Shown: positions 32,680-45,500, counted from the first letter of the stretch. The stretch: 64,000 nucleotides of DNA from Liolophura sinensis (GCF_032854445.1 NC_088295.1:64771249-64835248), one strand, 5' to 3'. The notes: generated by a model from the sequence alone, not told the origin. A program made the numbers and translations.

Positions 32680-33895
32680 TTAGTCTAGATCTATGAACAT
32701 TCCTGTACCACAAGGAGAGGCTATCAACAATACTACTAACAAGGGAGAGAACTGGGTATCTGGAAGAAAAAACACTGACAAGCACTAGTGTATCAGAGGT
32801 TAGCAAATATTAACTAGCACATTTCAATATTTGACATTTTGACAGCATTCAAGTATTTATATAAATTGCGTACCAAGAAAATGAGCTCTGATCAAATATA
32901 ATTTGCAGTCAATGGTGAAAAATGCTCAACGAAAATTGGAGACAGGATTAAAGTGGCCATATCATTCACTGTTCCCGCTGTCAAAATTCACAGCACCATA
33001 ACCAAAGTAAATTGTGTTCAGATCAGCTGTCTGTAATGGTAATGGACTAAAGCCGACTTCCTTTTGATATGAAAAAGCCACAACCTGGGACATACAGGCT
33101 GTTTTTAACACAGCCAGCCATTAGTACAGAAATGTTCAAAACTTTGGCAAATTTCCCCCCTCAGTTAGCACTGCATGTGACAAAGCAGTTCTGTTAACAT
33201 CAGTTCCTCCATTAGATTTAAAGACATAAGACTCCAAAAATAATTCATGAACCAGACATTGCCTTTTGAACTGAAGTAAGGTTGTAAAGAATTGCTCATC
33301 TCAAACAACAGGGAGTGTCGTTTGTTACTGGCCAAATGCACGCATATCTGTGCATGTAAAGAAAAATGACTTTCAGATACCACTTCCACTGAAAACATGA
33401 TCTAAATAACCTGCTGCTCATACCAATGAGAAGCTCAAAGTTACTTTTCTTGCCACAAATGTGAACAAAAGTTACCAACTGCAGAGTTTCACTGTTACAT
33501 CAAGGGAAGCTACTCTTCATCAGAAAACATCATTAACAGTCAAAAATGAATAGCTACTACAGTGAAAGAAAACAGAAAACTTTGGTATTACTTTTTACCA
33601 ATAGCTTACAACCATGAAAATGGTGTATGTACAATGATGATGTATATATGTAACCTTACCACACTCAGAGCCAGTCGGAAACTGGTGTACACTGTAACAA
33701 CACGAAAATAAAACAATAGCTCACAAATTTCATCAACAATGAAGTCACTTTAAGATACACATGTACACCCTGTTGAAGACTTATGTGGTTGGAGTGGCTA
33801 GCTTCCAGTAATGGTTGTTTCCCCTTGTTGAATAATGTTAGCCATAAGACAGCATGATAAAGAAATGAATTTGTTGCTGCTGTGGTGATTGTTCA
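32680..33895 (-). other. Downstream of DNAJC8 stop; probable 3' UTR
   Basis: Follows the TGA of DNAJC8 on the minus strand. AT-rich with no exons. The UTR end is not determined. Confidence 0.35.
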
Positions 33896-36800
33896 TCATT
33901 CACCTCCAAGTCTGAAAAAAAAGAGATAAATATATTATTTTTCTTTTATTATCATTGACATCATAGGCAATCAACAGAAAAAAAAAACTACATGTAGCAG
34001 CCCAGGTCCTGACAACACATTAGGTCAGTACAGAAGTTTTGTTTAATTTCTACTAAAATTAGTTTACTGATTGATGTTTAATGTCGGATTGGAGAATATT
34101 TCCCTTATTCAACAGTGGTGAGATACAGGGGTAGGAGAAACTTGAGTGTCTTGTGTAAAACCACTGGCCATTAACTTTCCCACGTGACACAGGGATTTTC
34201 TTCCAGGGACCAAGTTCAAAGTTTATGCAAAATTGCATACTGTTAGGCAAAGTGATCTCAACAAATCTTCATGCAACAAGGAGTGCTGTTGTCAGTTTAT
34301 TAGCAATTTATTACCCTAATTCCTCAACCTTTTCGCATATGAAAGAGCAACTGTCAGTGTAATTTATAACTAGATATTGAAGACAAAAACTAAGTTGCTT
34401 GAACAGTCAATTTTAGGGTTTCACACAAAGTATAATTTGATCGGTCTACAACGAATAATACCTTCAGAATATGCTTGAATAAACACCTTGCACACTTGCG
34501 AAAAGAATTACAGTATAAGAAAGGCAACCTTCATAACGTCATTGGCATTTCATGCATCACTATAGTAAGATACTAGAAAACTGCAGATAGGTACTTATAA
34601 ATCTAATTACAGGTTAGTCTTGACTACGTAATCCAATGTAATCTCTCAGCACATATCTTAAGTCATGTGTTATTCCTAGAAATGAAAGTAATTGCGTGAT
34701 CTAAAGCCTAAAGTTGCACAATTAAGCCGGATATTCTGATTGGTCACAACAGCTCCTTGGCACTGACCTTCCATTGGTCACAACCTGCTACATGTGTAAG
34801 AACTGAACTCGAGTTACCCACCAAAGATGTCAGAGACCACCCTGAAGAAATGTGACCTTCTGTTTAGGACAGAATGAGAATTGCATCATGGTGAAAAACA
34901 CAGCTACAATTACCTTGATTCTGCTTTATGTTTTGGAGGTTTGAATGATTTCTTTGATTTTTTCCCTGCAGATTTCCAACTTCTCCAGCTGTCAACTCGG
35001 CCAGCACGACTCTCCTATTAACAAAAACAAGACATGGGACAAGGCTGCCATTTTCCACAAATTACCCACATTCTGACAAAAAAGGGTCAGAATTTCATTA
35101 ATCCTTCATGAATGCAAATCAATCTGTACCTTCTGTTTAAGTAAGAAATAATTTTTCACATTTAAATTCAGAAGAAATATGTGTTTTTAATTTCACTGAC
35201 AACTTACCTCATAATTTTTTTTCCATTCAGCATTAAGTTTTTTACCTTCTTCTTCTACAATTTCTTCCTCTGCTTTTCTTTTTCTGCAAAGAAAGAGGTC
35301 TAATCCTTTTAAAGTAATTTATTCAATATTAAACCTGCATGACTCATTTTCCTGAACTTTTTACCATTCAATGCTTTGAAGTAAACCCACATACTTAGCG
35401 GGGTTTTACTTTTCAACTCTACCATCAGAGAATATCTTTACCTGTAAACAACCAAGTCACCATACCTTTCATGCATTTCTTTTGTTTCCCGTTCCTGTCT
35501 CATTCTTTCCAAGTCAGCAAAAAGTTTACACGTTTGAACATACACAGCATGTTGATACTGTAAACATATAATAATAGCAATGATAATTTCTTTCAGGCAA
35601 TATATATGTGTATACATCAGAAGATTATTGTCATTATTAAGGACATAGTCTAATTAATACGGTGGCATAAATACAACTTAATAATGACATGACAATAAAT
35701 TTGTGCACACGTCAAATTTGAAGTATGAAAACAAAATCACCTTTTCCAGAAGGTCTTCTGGAACATCTACTGGCTTTCCTTCCTTTTTCAGTTGTTTCTT
35801 TTTCTGTTTCATCTGCAAAATGTGAATGTTGAAAAACTCAGTAATAAAATCAGAACATACTGTACATCTCAGCTTAACAGACTATAGTTTAAATGTTGAC
35901 TCATCCAGTGCAACCAACTGGAAATCAATTCCTTGGAGATCATCTAAATTGTTCTTTGAAAAAGAAAGCTTTTCAGATTCACAAATTATGTTAACAGTTA
36001 TTACATGTATAATAGACCTGGGTCCAGTTTCACTCAACTTCTTAAGTTTTCATACCATGCTTATGTAGTGTTTGACTTTGCTTTTCCGAGAAAGTACAGA
36101 CTTAAACAATTTAGTGAACACAGGAAGTTTCGTGAAAATGGGGCTTGACCTCAATTATTCCACAGCTGTCTATCTCATATGACTCTGATAAGAAGCATTT
36201 ACAAAGTGACCTCATGCTGTGTTTGATGGACCAAGCAAAGCTAACAATGAAATATGCTCGCAGCATTGTCAAAAACAACTATGCCAGGCTCAAGTATATA
36301 TTTTTGATCTGGAGTTACCACAAACATGCATGAATATTTAAATTCCATTTATCCATACCATTTCATCTGTCCTAGACTTGGCTTCCTCTATGATTTCTTT
36401 ACATCTTCTATATCCCTCTTCATTCTCCAAGGTTTTGTATGCTTTATTTACAGCTGAAAGAAAAAAAGACAGCCAGAGTTTTCATTTAATGGGATTACTT
36501 TTAGGTATAAAAAAGGTATTAATTTAGGTATTAAATTAATGTGGGTTTTTTTTATTACAGTTCTATCCAATACATAGTTCCAGAGTAACTTCCAGTACAA
36601 TCTCAATAATCAATGGAGAGTAGAACATGTCAATCTGTACAGATACACGGTAACAAAAATTTTTACAGTTCAATATGTTTCCATGATTTCCATATTTACT
36701 TCTTTATTTCATTATTTATAACACCATACTCAAGAATTTTCACTTACACAATGAAAGTCAGTTTTACGGATGAAAGAAAAACCTGGGATAAACCTCTGAC

Positions 36801-38503
36801 CTTTGGCAAGTTACTAAAGAACATTCCCATGTCATATACCGTATTGCACACCATATTGGTGGAAGAAAGTTTTTAACAAATGTAAGACTTTGGAAAAATC
36901 CACAGGGGTCAGGCTGTCAACCCCTTATTGTAACCAAAGACCCAGAAGCGGTGAGAACACTCAAAACTACAAATTCACTGTACCAGACCGGTTTCAAACT
37001 TGCGCCAAGTGTGTTCTGGAGATGGAAAGAGGCTTACATGTACTAGTACATAATGTACATTTGAACTTTTAAAATGAAATGTACTTTTTTCATAAATTAC
37101 GCTGCCTAAACTATAGCTCCAGGATTTAATAAGGCAAGTTAGCAAAAAGTGACTTACAAAGTCTTGTGAAAGGGGCTTCAGTGGTATGATTATAAAGTGT
37201 ATCTAATCACATGGTTTAGGTGTGCTTACCTTCAAATGACTTCTGTGCACGTTCAAGATCATCTGGGTTCTTGTCAGGATGAACCAATATTGACATCTAC
37301 AAACAATGAAATAACCTGGCATTATTTTTTATACGCAGTTACATGTATTAACATACATACACTGTAACAATATCATTAACAAAGACATGAATCAATATAC
37401 ATGTAAGTAACAACATAACTCCACAAAACATTTGTGTACATGCAAATCATTAATTATTTTACACAAATGACAAATTATTTTTCTAAACAATAATCAGATT
37501 CACTAGTGAGTTTTTTTTTTCTCCATCAGCACAAATCAGCATTTGACCAACCAGTAGCCTAACTTAAGGTGCAAGGATACTTTTGATGCATACCAGGTTC
37601 TGGCAGAAGATTTCTTTATCATTGTATTTCTTCCTACCCAGTAAAGGGGTTCAATAATAGCACCAGGGTGATCTGTCATCAAAAAAGCATTTTCCTACAC
37701 TAAACTCAGCACTTCCTGTTTTAACATTCATTTTATTTATTTATTTCACTGTTGTTTTACGGATATTCAAGAATAAATACTTTTCTGCCCAAGCACGAAA
37801 AAAAAAAGATGAATGCAGTTTTACTGGCATATAAAAGTTACATGAAACAAGTGAACTGACAAAGTCTGTACAATGGAATTCACAAATCACCCACATGACA
37901 AATGCCATCACCTGCTTACTCTCACTAATTTCCCACAAACAATGAGAGCGAAGGAATTCCCTGCCCAAGGCCAGGGCAAAACCCACACTTCATGTTCAAT
38001 TCCTCACTGTCAAAATCTGTACATCTTAATCACTGAGCCACTATTATCTGTACAATTAATAAGCTAGTTTGACAAATACAAGAAAAATTAGGTTACTGTA
38101 TACCACTGTACAATCTGAGCTTGATATTGATGAAACAGCTTTAAGAAGTACACTCCACACAAATCTGAAGAAAATTATTCAATCAAGAGCAAAGCCATTA
38201 CCTGTCTATATCTTTTCTTTATATCAGCAAAAGGCAATTCTGGGTCAAGTTGTAATACCTTAAGGAAAGAGACAAAATGTAGGACATTTCATTTCTGATT
38301 TGAAACATAGCAAGTACATGCAGCTATGGCGGTATGAATACATTTCTCTTTATTACCTCTGTGATTTATTTATTTCTATGAATATGGTTTTACGCCATTC
38401 TCAACAATATTTCACTTATACAATTTTGAACAATATTATGGTGGGAGGAAACGAATCAGTATCCCAGGGAAACCTACACCATATACAAGTGTATATTAAA
38501 ATT

Positions 38504-38573
<70 letters not shown>

Positions 38574-41500
38574 TTACAATATAAAATGGCTGACTGCAAC
38601 AACATCAGCAGCTCTACCACTAGTTTGGTCATCAATTCCCTTTGACGGCTTGATTTTTGAGTACACATAATCTGAAGCAGCAGCAATCACACACTAAACA
38701 CTAAAGATTTCCTGGAGCTTTATCATGTTCATATGCTTCCCAGGTTTCCGTGAGTTCATAAGTTCCACAGCAATATTCTGTGAGATCCAATAAGACCTGA
38801 TCATATAATGTGGAATACTAGATACAGTGAACAATCTGTCACATATATTTTACAATGCGGTTAATAGTTGCTTCACCAGGTAATGTGTTTCCTACTCACA
38901 TCAAATGGGTTCAGGTTAAAATATGTGGCTCCGGGTCTCGTTAAACGGTTTATCTGCTGGCTAGAAGTGAGCACCGAGTCTCTCTTCTCAATCTCTTTCA
39001 CCTACAAGAAAAACAACAAAGTTGGTTTGATTCCTTTCAGTTTTTCTTTCTTCTGACTGAAATATTTCATCAGTATTAAAGTGCCATTCAAATTCATCAA
39101 CATCTGTACATCCATAACACTAAAGGAGCTTACTTTCCCTTTTTCAACCACACAGAAGCTATACTGCAATACATTACTTTTCACCCTGTTATTTTCTTGT
39201 TTCTTTTTTTTTTTTAACTTTTTACAACAATATTTTAAATGAATGAGCATTGAGGTTTAATGTTGCACTTAACAATTTTCCACTCATATGACGACGAGGA
39301 GTCATTAGGCGTATGTATGTATACTGTGTCTTCTTGTTGCAGAGCAAGTCCATGCCGATACAGTGCTGCCACCACTGAAGTATCATGCCGAAAACACCAG
39401 GCATGACACCCCACCCAGTCACAGTATACTAAGACTGGGCAAACTAGTCCTGTTTCCTTGATCTAACCTCAATGCGCTGAGCTCCATGCGAGGCAGCAGA
39501 AAGTACCATGTTTGAAGTTTTTGGTATGACCCGACCCAGGTTTGATCCTGGGGCTCCTGATTTCGAAGAGGATGTTCTGACCATTAGGCCACCGAAGCGA
39601 TCAATATTTTACATAAAGTGTAAGATTGAAAAATATTCTTTTGCAACTTGAGCAAGTTCAAAAGAAAAGGCAGAAACAAATGTCATGAGTAAGGCGGGGG
39701 GCGAGGGGGGGGAGGTCGGGGAGTGGGTTAAAATACATACTTTACAAGGTTTCTTGGTGTGGAAATCTTCAAATTTATTTATTTATTTACATATTGGATA
39801 GCTGTTTTAGGCCATACTCAAGAATGTTTCACTTATACGACAGTGGCCAGTATTATGGCAGGAGGAAACCCAGAGGAAATCCATGACTGTCTGCAAGTTG
39901 CTGGTGGACCTTCCCATGTACAGCCAAAGAGAAAGCCAGTATGAGCTGGACTTAAACCCACAGCGAACGCGTTGGTGAGAGGATCCTAGGTCACTGGTCA
40001 CCTCGGCCACACCCACCCCATGTCATAAAATTGAAACTCCTGCACTTCAAATCACTGACTTAATTACTGATTTGACAGACTGGTGTTTTCATTATACTCA
40101 TGAATGTCACTACCTATAAAGCTGACAGGTTTACAGGATACAAAAAAAAACAAACAAACAAAAAAAAAACAGCACAAACAAATTAGCCCAAAGAACCTAT
40201 CTATACATGTAGATCAGTACTTGCTTTATACTGACAACATTCTTTCATGCATGCAGCAATCCCTGGGCTGAATCACTTGTGTGTTCCTAAAGCAATGCAA
40301 ACTCAGCAAATATGTACCCAATCAAATGAATGTCTGCACATAGTCAGCTATATCAGTATGAAGTCTGCATCTGTTGTTAGACTCAAAGGAAGGAATGAAA
40401 AGCGGATTTGTGATCCTAATTCAAATACATTCCAGACTTATTGAAAGGGATATCACTTCTCAAACATGGTAATTTCAGAAATCTGATCAAAGGTCACGCA
40501 GGCTGTCAAGATTCCGCAAAGAAATGGTGGACCTGTAAAAATTCAGGTTTGGAAAGGCATGAGCTTGTTTCCATATGAGGAACTACAGGAGTCCAAATCA
40601 ATTAACTACCATCAGTACAATGAATACACCACCCATGTAAATGTTTGAAACCAAGTGTAAGCAATGACAAGCACATGAGTGAATGGCTCAAGACGGAGTA
40701 ATAAAGTTTCACTACAGGCACAAAGGGACCAAACACTTCCATTTTATGTTTAAGGCGTCTACATGTAGGTACATTGCATAGTTGCGGAATGTAACTCTCT
40801 GTATCGACCAACACCAAGTGTGGGTGAGTTACAGGGAATAATATTTCTAATGTGTTGGATTAAATCTTTCCCGGCGTAAATTGATGTCAACCAAATGGTC
40901 CCCATAATCAACTAACCTGTTCTCAGTCTCACCAAAACACAAACGATCTGTAACAACTGCACAAATTCACAAAATAAATACATTTTCAGACGCTACTGTG
41001 GCCGTAAGTATTCTATCACCATTTTGATCACTTGCAAGAACGAACGAGTTTGAAGCGATTAGCACCATCTGAAGACAGAGGGAGTGAACCAGTCAAATGG
41101 ATGACTAGACTTGCCTAGTGTTACTTTTATGATTGCCATAGGTATTATCTCCCTTTAACGGCCTTATTTTTTTCTGCACTCACATTGATCATGTGACTAA
41201 TATGTGCGACTATCAGAACAAGATGGCCATAGTGGATGTAGTGTCTGAAAATGTATTTATTTTGTGACTTTGTGTAGTTGTCATGGGTCATTTTTGGTTC
41301 GGCAAGATTATGTCAGTGGATTATGGGGACCACTTGGTAGACATTGACCTATGCCAGGGAAGATTTAATGTGCGTGTGAAGATATGGTAAATGTTACTTA
41401 CCGTCCATTCGACATATTAGCATCAGTTATTCCCCATAACTCTCCCAAAACTTTGTGATGGTCGATACAAAGAGTTACATTCCACAACTAGTACATGGCA

Positions 41501-42126
41501 TAGCTCTCCATTTTAAAAGTAAAATATACGAGCCATTGATTTTTTTGGTGGCAGGGTGAAAGGGAAGGGGAAGATGGTACAACATGGATTTGACCGGCTA
41601 AAGATAAGCGGAGAGCTTATTCAGGCCGTCTCCTGTTCCCCACCGTGTCATTCAGCCAGGAATATGGCGTATCCAAATATTCCTCAACCAACACACACCA
41701 ACACTCGGGCTACATTTTGGAACATGCTAAATTAAATCTGCGAAAGCATAATTAGATCAACTACTGATTAAAACTGACTATGAGAAAGATATGGAGTCAA
41801 AATTCTATGTTTTCTGGGTAGTTCATGGAAACTTCACATTAGTAACATAACCGCCTGCACTGAGGCCCCAATTTATTCATTTCAGATTTTCTCAGTTTCG
41901 AAGGCTGTGCGGATGGTAAACATAAAATTCTCATAGGATTCCTCGCAAAGGATTATTTTAATATCACGAAATTTGGAGTCATACGCCACTCTGAGATATA
42001 TGAATGAGTGGGGAACTGGGTATGTGTTTCTTTTCTTACCTCCGAATAAAATTCATTAAATGTTTCATTTGTATCCGTTTCTGGTTTGGAACTTTCAGAA
42101 GTTGCACTTTCCTCTGACGCCGCCAT
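33896..42126 (-). CDS. DNAJC8: DnaJ homologue subfamily C member 8, complete (10 coding exons)
   Basis: Nuclear J-domain protein associated with the spliceosome and SR-protein kinase in animals. Exons, reading on the minus strand: 42126-42040, 39001-38900, 38258-38202, 37296-37230, 36453-36359, 35812-35741, 35557-35466, 35283-35208, 35014-34914, 33911-33896. All junctions are GT-AG with consistent phases, giving 254 residues, close to the mammalian length. The J domain spans about residues 57-125, with the Hsp70-activating HPD at 88-90 (VHPDKNPDD). Next come a conserved DEMMKQKKKQLKKEGKPVDV segment (134-153), a charged coiled coil (about 161-216: YQHAVYVQTCKLF, ERMRQERETKEMHERKRKAE), and a basic, NLS-like tail (KSAGKKSKKSFKPPKHK). 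It is divergent with CPT1. Intron 1 (3 kb) carries SINEs and a large inverted repeat. Confidence 0.95.
34062..34260 (-). mobile_element. SINE family B fragment in DNAJC8 intron 9
   Basis: GATTGATGTTTAATGTCGGA, AGAATATTTCCCTTATTCAA and AAACCACTGGCCATTAACTT then CCCACGTGACACAGGG. Tail side at the left; diverged. Confidence 0.55.
34314..34513. mobile_element. TA-flanked MITE (CTGTAATTCTTCAACC family), DNAJC8 intron 9
   Basis: The left end CCCTAATTCCTCAACCTTTT and the right end, which closes with GAATTACAG, are inverted repeats of the family seen at 57379, 59628 and 63237. TA stands at both borders. The interior carries AATACCTTCAGAATATGCTT. Confidence 0.75.
36018..36142. mobile_element. Possible short MITE in DNAJC8 intron 5
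   Basis: CTGGGTCCAGTTTCAC at the left and GTGAAAATGGGGCTTGAC at the right are imperfect complements. About 125 bp, no ORF, one copy only. Confidence 0.35.
36705..37065 (-). mobile_element. SINE family B copy in DNAJC8 intron 4
   Basis: TTATAACACCATACTCAAGA, TCACTTACACAATGAAAGTC, CCTCTGACCTTTGGCAAGTT, GCACACCATATTGGTGGAAG and CAAACTTGCGCCAAGTGTG in the order of family B, tail at the left. Confidence 0.7.
37733..38045 (-). mobile_element. SINE B-like, diverged, DNAJC8 intron 3
   Basis: The (TTTA)n start, GTTGTTTTACGGATATTCAA, CCCAAGGCCAGGGCAAAACC, ATGTTCAATTCCTCACTG and CACTGAGCCAC follow the B order with large internal changes. Confidence 0.5.
38360..38485 (-). mobile_element. SINE A 3' part, DNAJC8 intron 2
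   Basis: GATTTATTTATTTCTATGAA, GGTTTTACGCCATTCTCAAC, AATATTTCACTTATACA and TATGGTGGGAGGAAACGAAT, reverse orientation. It ends just before an (AT)n tract. Confidence 0.75.
38512..38570. repeat. (AT)n microsatellite, DNAJC8 intron 2
   Basis: About 29 uninterrupted AT units. The Tyr-Ile ORF over it is an artefact. Confidence 0.95.
39242..39600 (-). mobile_element. SINE family C-like, full length, DNAJC8 intron 1
   Basis: GAGGTTTAATGTTGCACTTA, CATATGACGACGAGGAGTCA, CTTCTTGTTGCAGAGCAAGT, GCATGACACCCCACCCAGTC and GGTATGACCCGACCCAGGTT. The tRNA-like head TCCTGGGGCTCCTGATTTCG to CTGACCATTAGGCCACCG is at the right. It represents the subfamily at 1070 and 14515. Confidence 0.85.
39694..39729 (+). repeat. 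G-rich tract, possible G-quadruplex, DNAJC8 intron 1
   Basis: Consecutive G runs of 6, 8, 2, 4 and 3 with short linkers on the plus strand, which is the template strand for DNAJC8. Confidence 0.75.
39772..40018 (-). mobile_element. SINE family A, DNAJC8 intron 1
   Basis: (TTTA)n, GCCATACTCAAGAATGTTTC, TATACGACAGTGGCCAGTAT, GTATGAGCTGGACTTAAACC (box B complement) and GTTGGTGAGAGGATCCTAGG in reverse order. The head is partly lost. Confidence 0.87.
40770..41003 (+). repeat. Left arm of large inverted repeat, DNAJC8 intron 1
   Basis: Its segments GGAATGTAACTCTCTGTATC, TTAAATCTTTCCCGGC, AATGGTCCCCATAATCAACT and CACAAAATAAATACATTTTC recur in the same order on the opposite strand in 41226-41503. 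The arms are imperfect. The right arm has about 45 extra bases. Confidence 0.85.
41226..41503 (-). repeat. Right arm of large inverted repeat, DNAJC8 intron 1
   Basis: Reverse complement of 40770-41003 with point differences and an insertion around 41372-41412. GAAAATGTATTTATTTTGTG, GATTATGGGGACCACTTGG and GATACAAAGAGTTACATTCC are the matching landmarks. The spacer is about 220 bp. It ends roughly 540 bp inside the first exon-intron boundary of DNAJC8. Confidence 0.85.
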
Positions 42127-42499
42127 TTTACCGTTTCGATGAGAACATTTTCTACCTTCCAGCGCAAAAGAGCTACTAAATAATGAGGGTTACGTGGACA
42201 TCCCATTTTATGTGACCAAAAACAATAATAATAATAATAAATTAGAATTCCCAGCGCAATAGTTACGTCTGTGGCCAAAAGTTTCTACTGGTAATTATCT
42301 ATATATCAGACAATACAAAATTTCCCATTAATGACATCGTGATCTAAAACCAAAAGGTCACCTTCGATATTTATTTTTCACCCTCTAGACCCTTGCACTG
42401 ACGTCGCCATCGACCGCAAATCGTCACATGTCCAAAGGTTCTCCGCGCAGACGTCATGTAATCTTCTCGAGCGTAGTAACGAATAAAACAGTCGGCTGA
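42127..42499. promoter_or_regulatory. Probable bidirectional promoter of DNAJC8 and CPT1
   Basis: This interval separates the DNAJC8 start codon (minus strand) from the probable CPT1 5' exon (plus strand). Its right half is richer in CG dinucleotides than its surroundings. It holds two CRE-like sites: TGACGTCG at 42399-42406 and GACGTCAT at 42450-42457. I see no TATA box at a sensible distance on either strand, which fits a housekeeping, dispersed-start promoter. An (AATA)n patch lies at 42224-42240. Confidence 0.5.
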
Positions 42500-42591
42500 A
42501 CTGGTTTGTTGCTTAAAGCTGTGGTTGTAACTACTGGAACGACGCCGAAAACTCTGCTCCAGTTTTTACCGGTTTGTTTATCAACATCATA
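42500..42591 (+). other. CPT1: Probable noncoding first exon of CPT1
   Basis: The CPT1 start codon at 48549 sits 15 bases inside an exon opened by an acceptor at 48533, so a 5' noncoding exon must exist. The best candidate ends ATCATA|GTGAGT, with the donor at 42592, just beyond the CG-rich divergent interval. The 5' boundary is a guess. A second donor-like site (CAAAG|GTGAGT) near 45330 could serve an alternative first exon. Confidence 0.35.
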
Positions 42592-42599
42592 GTGAGTAT

Positions 42600-45500
42600 T
42601 CTCGGTCGCATTTCAGGCTGATAGTAATGACCTGGTTAGCTGTACATAGTGTAGTATGCGGGAGTCATTCAGTAATGAGAAAGTGTTAGGATGGACTGCA
42701 GATTTGAAGAACAGATGCGATCTGGCTGTGGTTGACATGTTAGGGAATGCTTGGTCTTGCCGGCCTTCCATTCACCATTGTTATCTTTCTGTCTACAATC
42801 CACCACGCCTCAGTGAATATTTAGCTATACAACCATGTCGAACCATGGAGGAAAAACAGCCATGTTCGAGATAGCCAGTCTATAAGACCAAGCATGTTCC
42901 TGCTGACGTTAGTTAAATTACATTAAACGTTGAGGTCTGTTTTCAACATTTTCTGATATTTCCCTGCAAATGTCAGAAATATCAGAAAGTATGTCTTGCC
43001 ACTTACTCCTGCCCCGAGTTCCTTAATATAACCGTATTGTTTCATATCTCCATTGATAGCTTGACTAGTAGATATGTTGTGATTGTTGGGAGCATGAAAG
43101 AATCACATTGATATGCCTAATATCACAGATTATTCTGGTTGAAAATGGCATAGGTTATCATCTTTAATAATCATGCCAATTCAGTTCTGAAACCATGCAG
43201 CCTAGTTAAAACCATATGAATGAGGCTTGTAATAGCAGGCATTAGATTGAATGGTGTAGAATGTATTTGTTAAATTGCTTGTTTAAGCTATCAATGCTAC
43301 AATATTTGTGGTGTCACAGGTAGGGTGTGTTTTTCCTGTGGAATTAGCCACAAACTTTCCTACAGGCTATAATGCGGGCCATTTTAGAAAACCATTTCAG
43401 AAAACCTGTGTGGTTTGGTGCAGATAAGGTGTCCGTGTTTGTGTATCTTGCCAATTCTGTAAGACAGGGTGGAAGCTAGAGCATGTGATCTCCTTAGTAA
43501 CAAATGGCGTGTGTGTGAAGAAAACGGTCCTCCCAACGTTATTGCATAGGAAAATGCATATTTTTGAATGGCTGTTCTTTCAATTAGATTTGTATAATTT
43601 TCAGGTTTCCAGATAGTCTGAGTATTTGTTCAGAGCTTTCGTGATGTTATTTTGTACAACAAGGCCTTACTGGTCGCTATTTTGGAGTGGCAAAAAGTGA
43701 CCTTTTCCCCAGTGCTTTAACATTGGGCACACATTTTCTTTTGGATATGAAAGGGTGGTCACGTGACTTCCAACTTCCGACCCATCTTACGGAACATCCT
43801 ACTCTTTACACATTGGCTTTTGGTTTATTAATGACACAGTCCACAAATAAATGCCAGTTCGCACATTTGCCGACCAGTCTGTCAAGTCTAGAAATATTGC
43901 AGCTTTCAGAAAGGCTATATACCGGGTTGATAGTAAGAATGAATATATTTTCCTGTGTGTTCATATCATTTCTTTTTGGAATTTTATGGCCTGACAAGCA
44001 TTTTGATCTTATAAAGAATCCTAGAAACTTGTGATTTTTGAAAATTACCTACATGTATGCACATTAGAGTCTGATATGTCTAAAGATGACGTGAACCCAT
44101 TTACAGAATAGTTTGTGACTCGTGCAAGCTGTATATGGTACTACACGTATGGTACTTTAGCTACTTTAGCAAATGTACCCAAACTGCCCAAGTAATGACT
44201 TGGCAAGAACCCCAACACATCGATGAGCATATGTAATCAGTGTATATCATATATGTACTGTGATTAAAGTGAAAGAAATCTAACATGTGGAGTAAGGTTC
44301 ATCATACAGACAACTGAAACTATGCTTAAAAATACTTTCATTTATTTTTTCAGATTTTTTTTAAGTGTTGAAAAGCATTCACATATTTGAATTTTTTAGC
44401 CATACTGACGGTATCTAGGAACTCTGGCGTGATATCACCTTTTTTTCTTGGTGTTCACCAGAAGGAAGGAATCTTTTGGGAATCTTTTATCAGTAATCTT
44501 TTATTCATGGGTAAAAAGAGTTATTCCATCATTCACTTTTGTGACTACAGTTGGGAAAACTTACTGTGATGTCAGATTTTCTGAACACTGATAGTATGGT
44601 CCATAAAGCCCACCTTTGAATTCAAATGTTTGTAACTCTCTTCGCAAAAATATAAAAAAATATGTGAAAGTATATTTAAGTATAGTTTTAAGTTGTCTAT
44701 TTAGTGATACGTACTTCAATTTTTGGAGGTTTTTTCCTTTAATATTACATGTTTGTAGTACAGCTGTACCTGTAGTAAAACAGGGAACACATTTCTACTT
44801 TTATAACAAATCAGCGAGCTGCTCTCTCCAGCCATAGATTCTGGTGATTTTGCTAGGTATAACTATTTATCCTATGAAAAGTGTAATTGAATCTTTGCTT
44901 GTAATTTTGTCCCAAGAATGTTACTCTATAAACATAGTAATCACTATCCCCTTTGGCCATTGATTACATGTTGAACGGGGTCAGACGTTTGCTTGAAATC
45001 TGCGCATGTAGTAATTGGTCAAAGTCCCACTCGGATGAAGATGGATATCCATGCGTGGTGTGGGTATTTATATACTGTTATTATATAAGTACTCAAAAAA
45101 AGTGAGCCGAGATCCTCCTATAGCCAAGACCGCCAAGCATACAGGTGGACTTTGCCCCCTGTTCCTTAATATATACATGCGTGTACAACGTAGTTATATA
45201 TATATGCAGAGGAGTAGGCTGAAGTTAGGCAGGCTGTAACAGATGTTAGGTGTGTGCCAGTATATAGGGCCAGTTCAGGATATACATGTATATATATGTA
45301 TTAGACTGACACAGGTATCTGTATCAAAGGTGAGTGGAATATTTTGATCAGGTAAACTGTCCTGTGATGTACTGTTCTTCTTGTCCAGCAAGCTATTTTG
45401 AGGTACGGTCACTTGGGGTTTTAATTGTCTGTCCCACTGGAATATTCAACTGTTCCCTTGTAATACATGGTATGTGAATGTGTATATGTCATGTGACAAA

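Noticed and set aside
38474-38686. 70-codon ORF with a Tyr-Ile run
   Set aside because: Translation of the (AT)n microsatellite in DNAJC8 intron 2.
42656-42874. 72-codon ORF beside the CPT1 leader exon
   Set aside because: No recognisable domain, no splice sites, and it lies within CPT1 intron 1. Could be an upstream ORF only if transcripts retain the intron.
43687-44034. 115-codon ORF in CPT1 intron 1
   Set aside because: No family signature and a composition like the surrounding intron. It is about the length chance allows in 4 kb.
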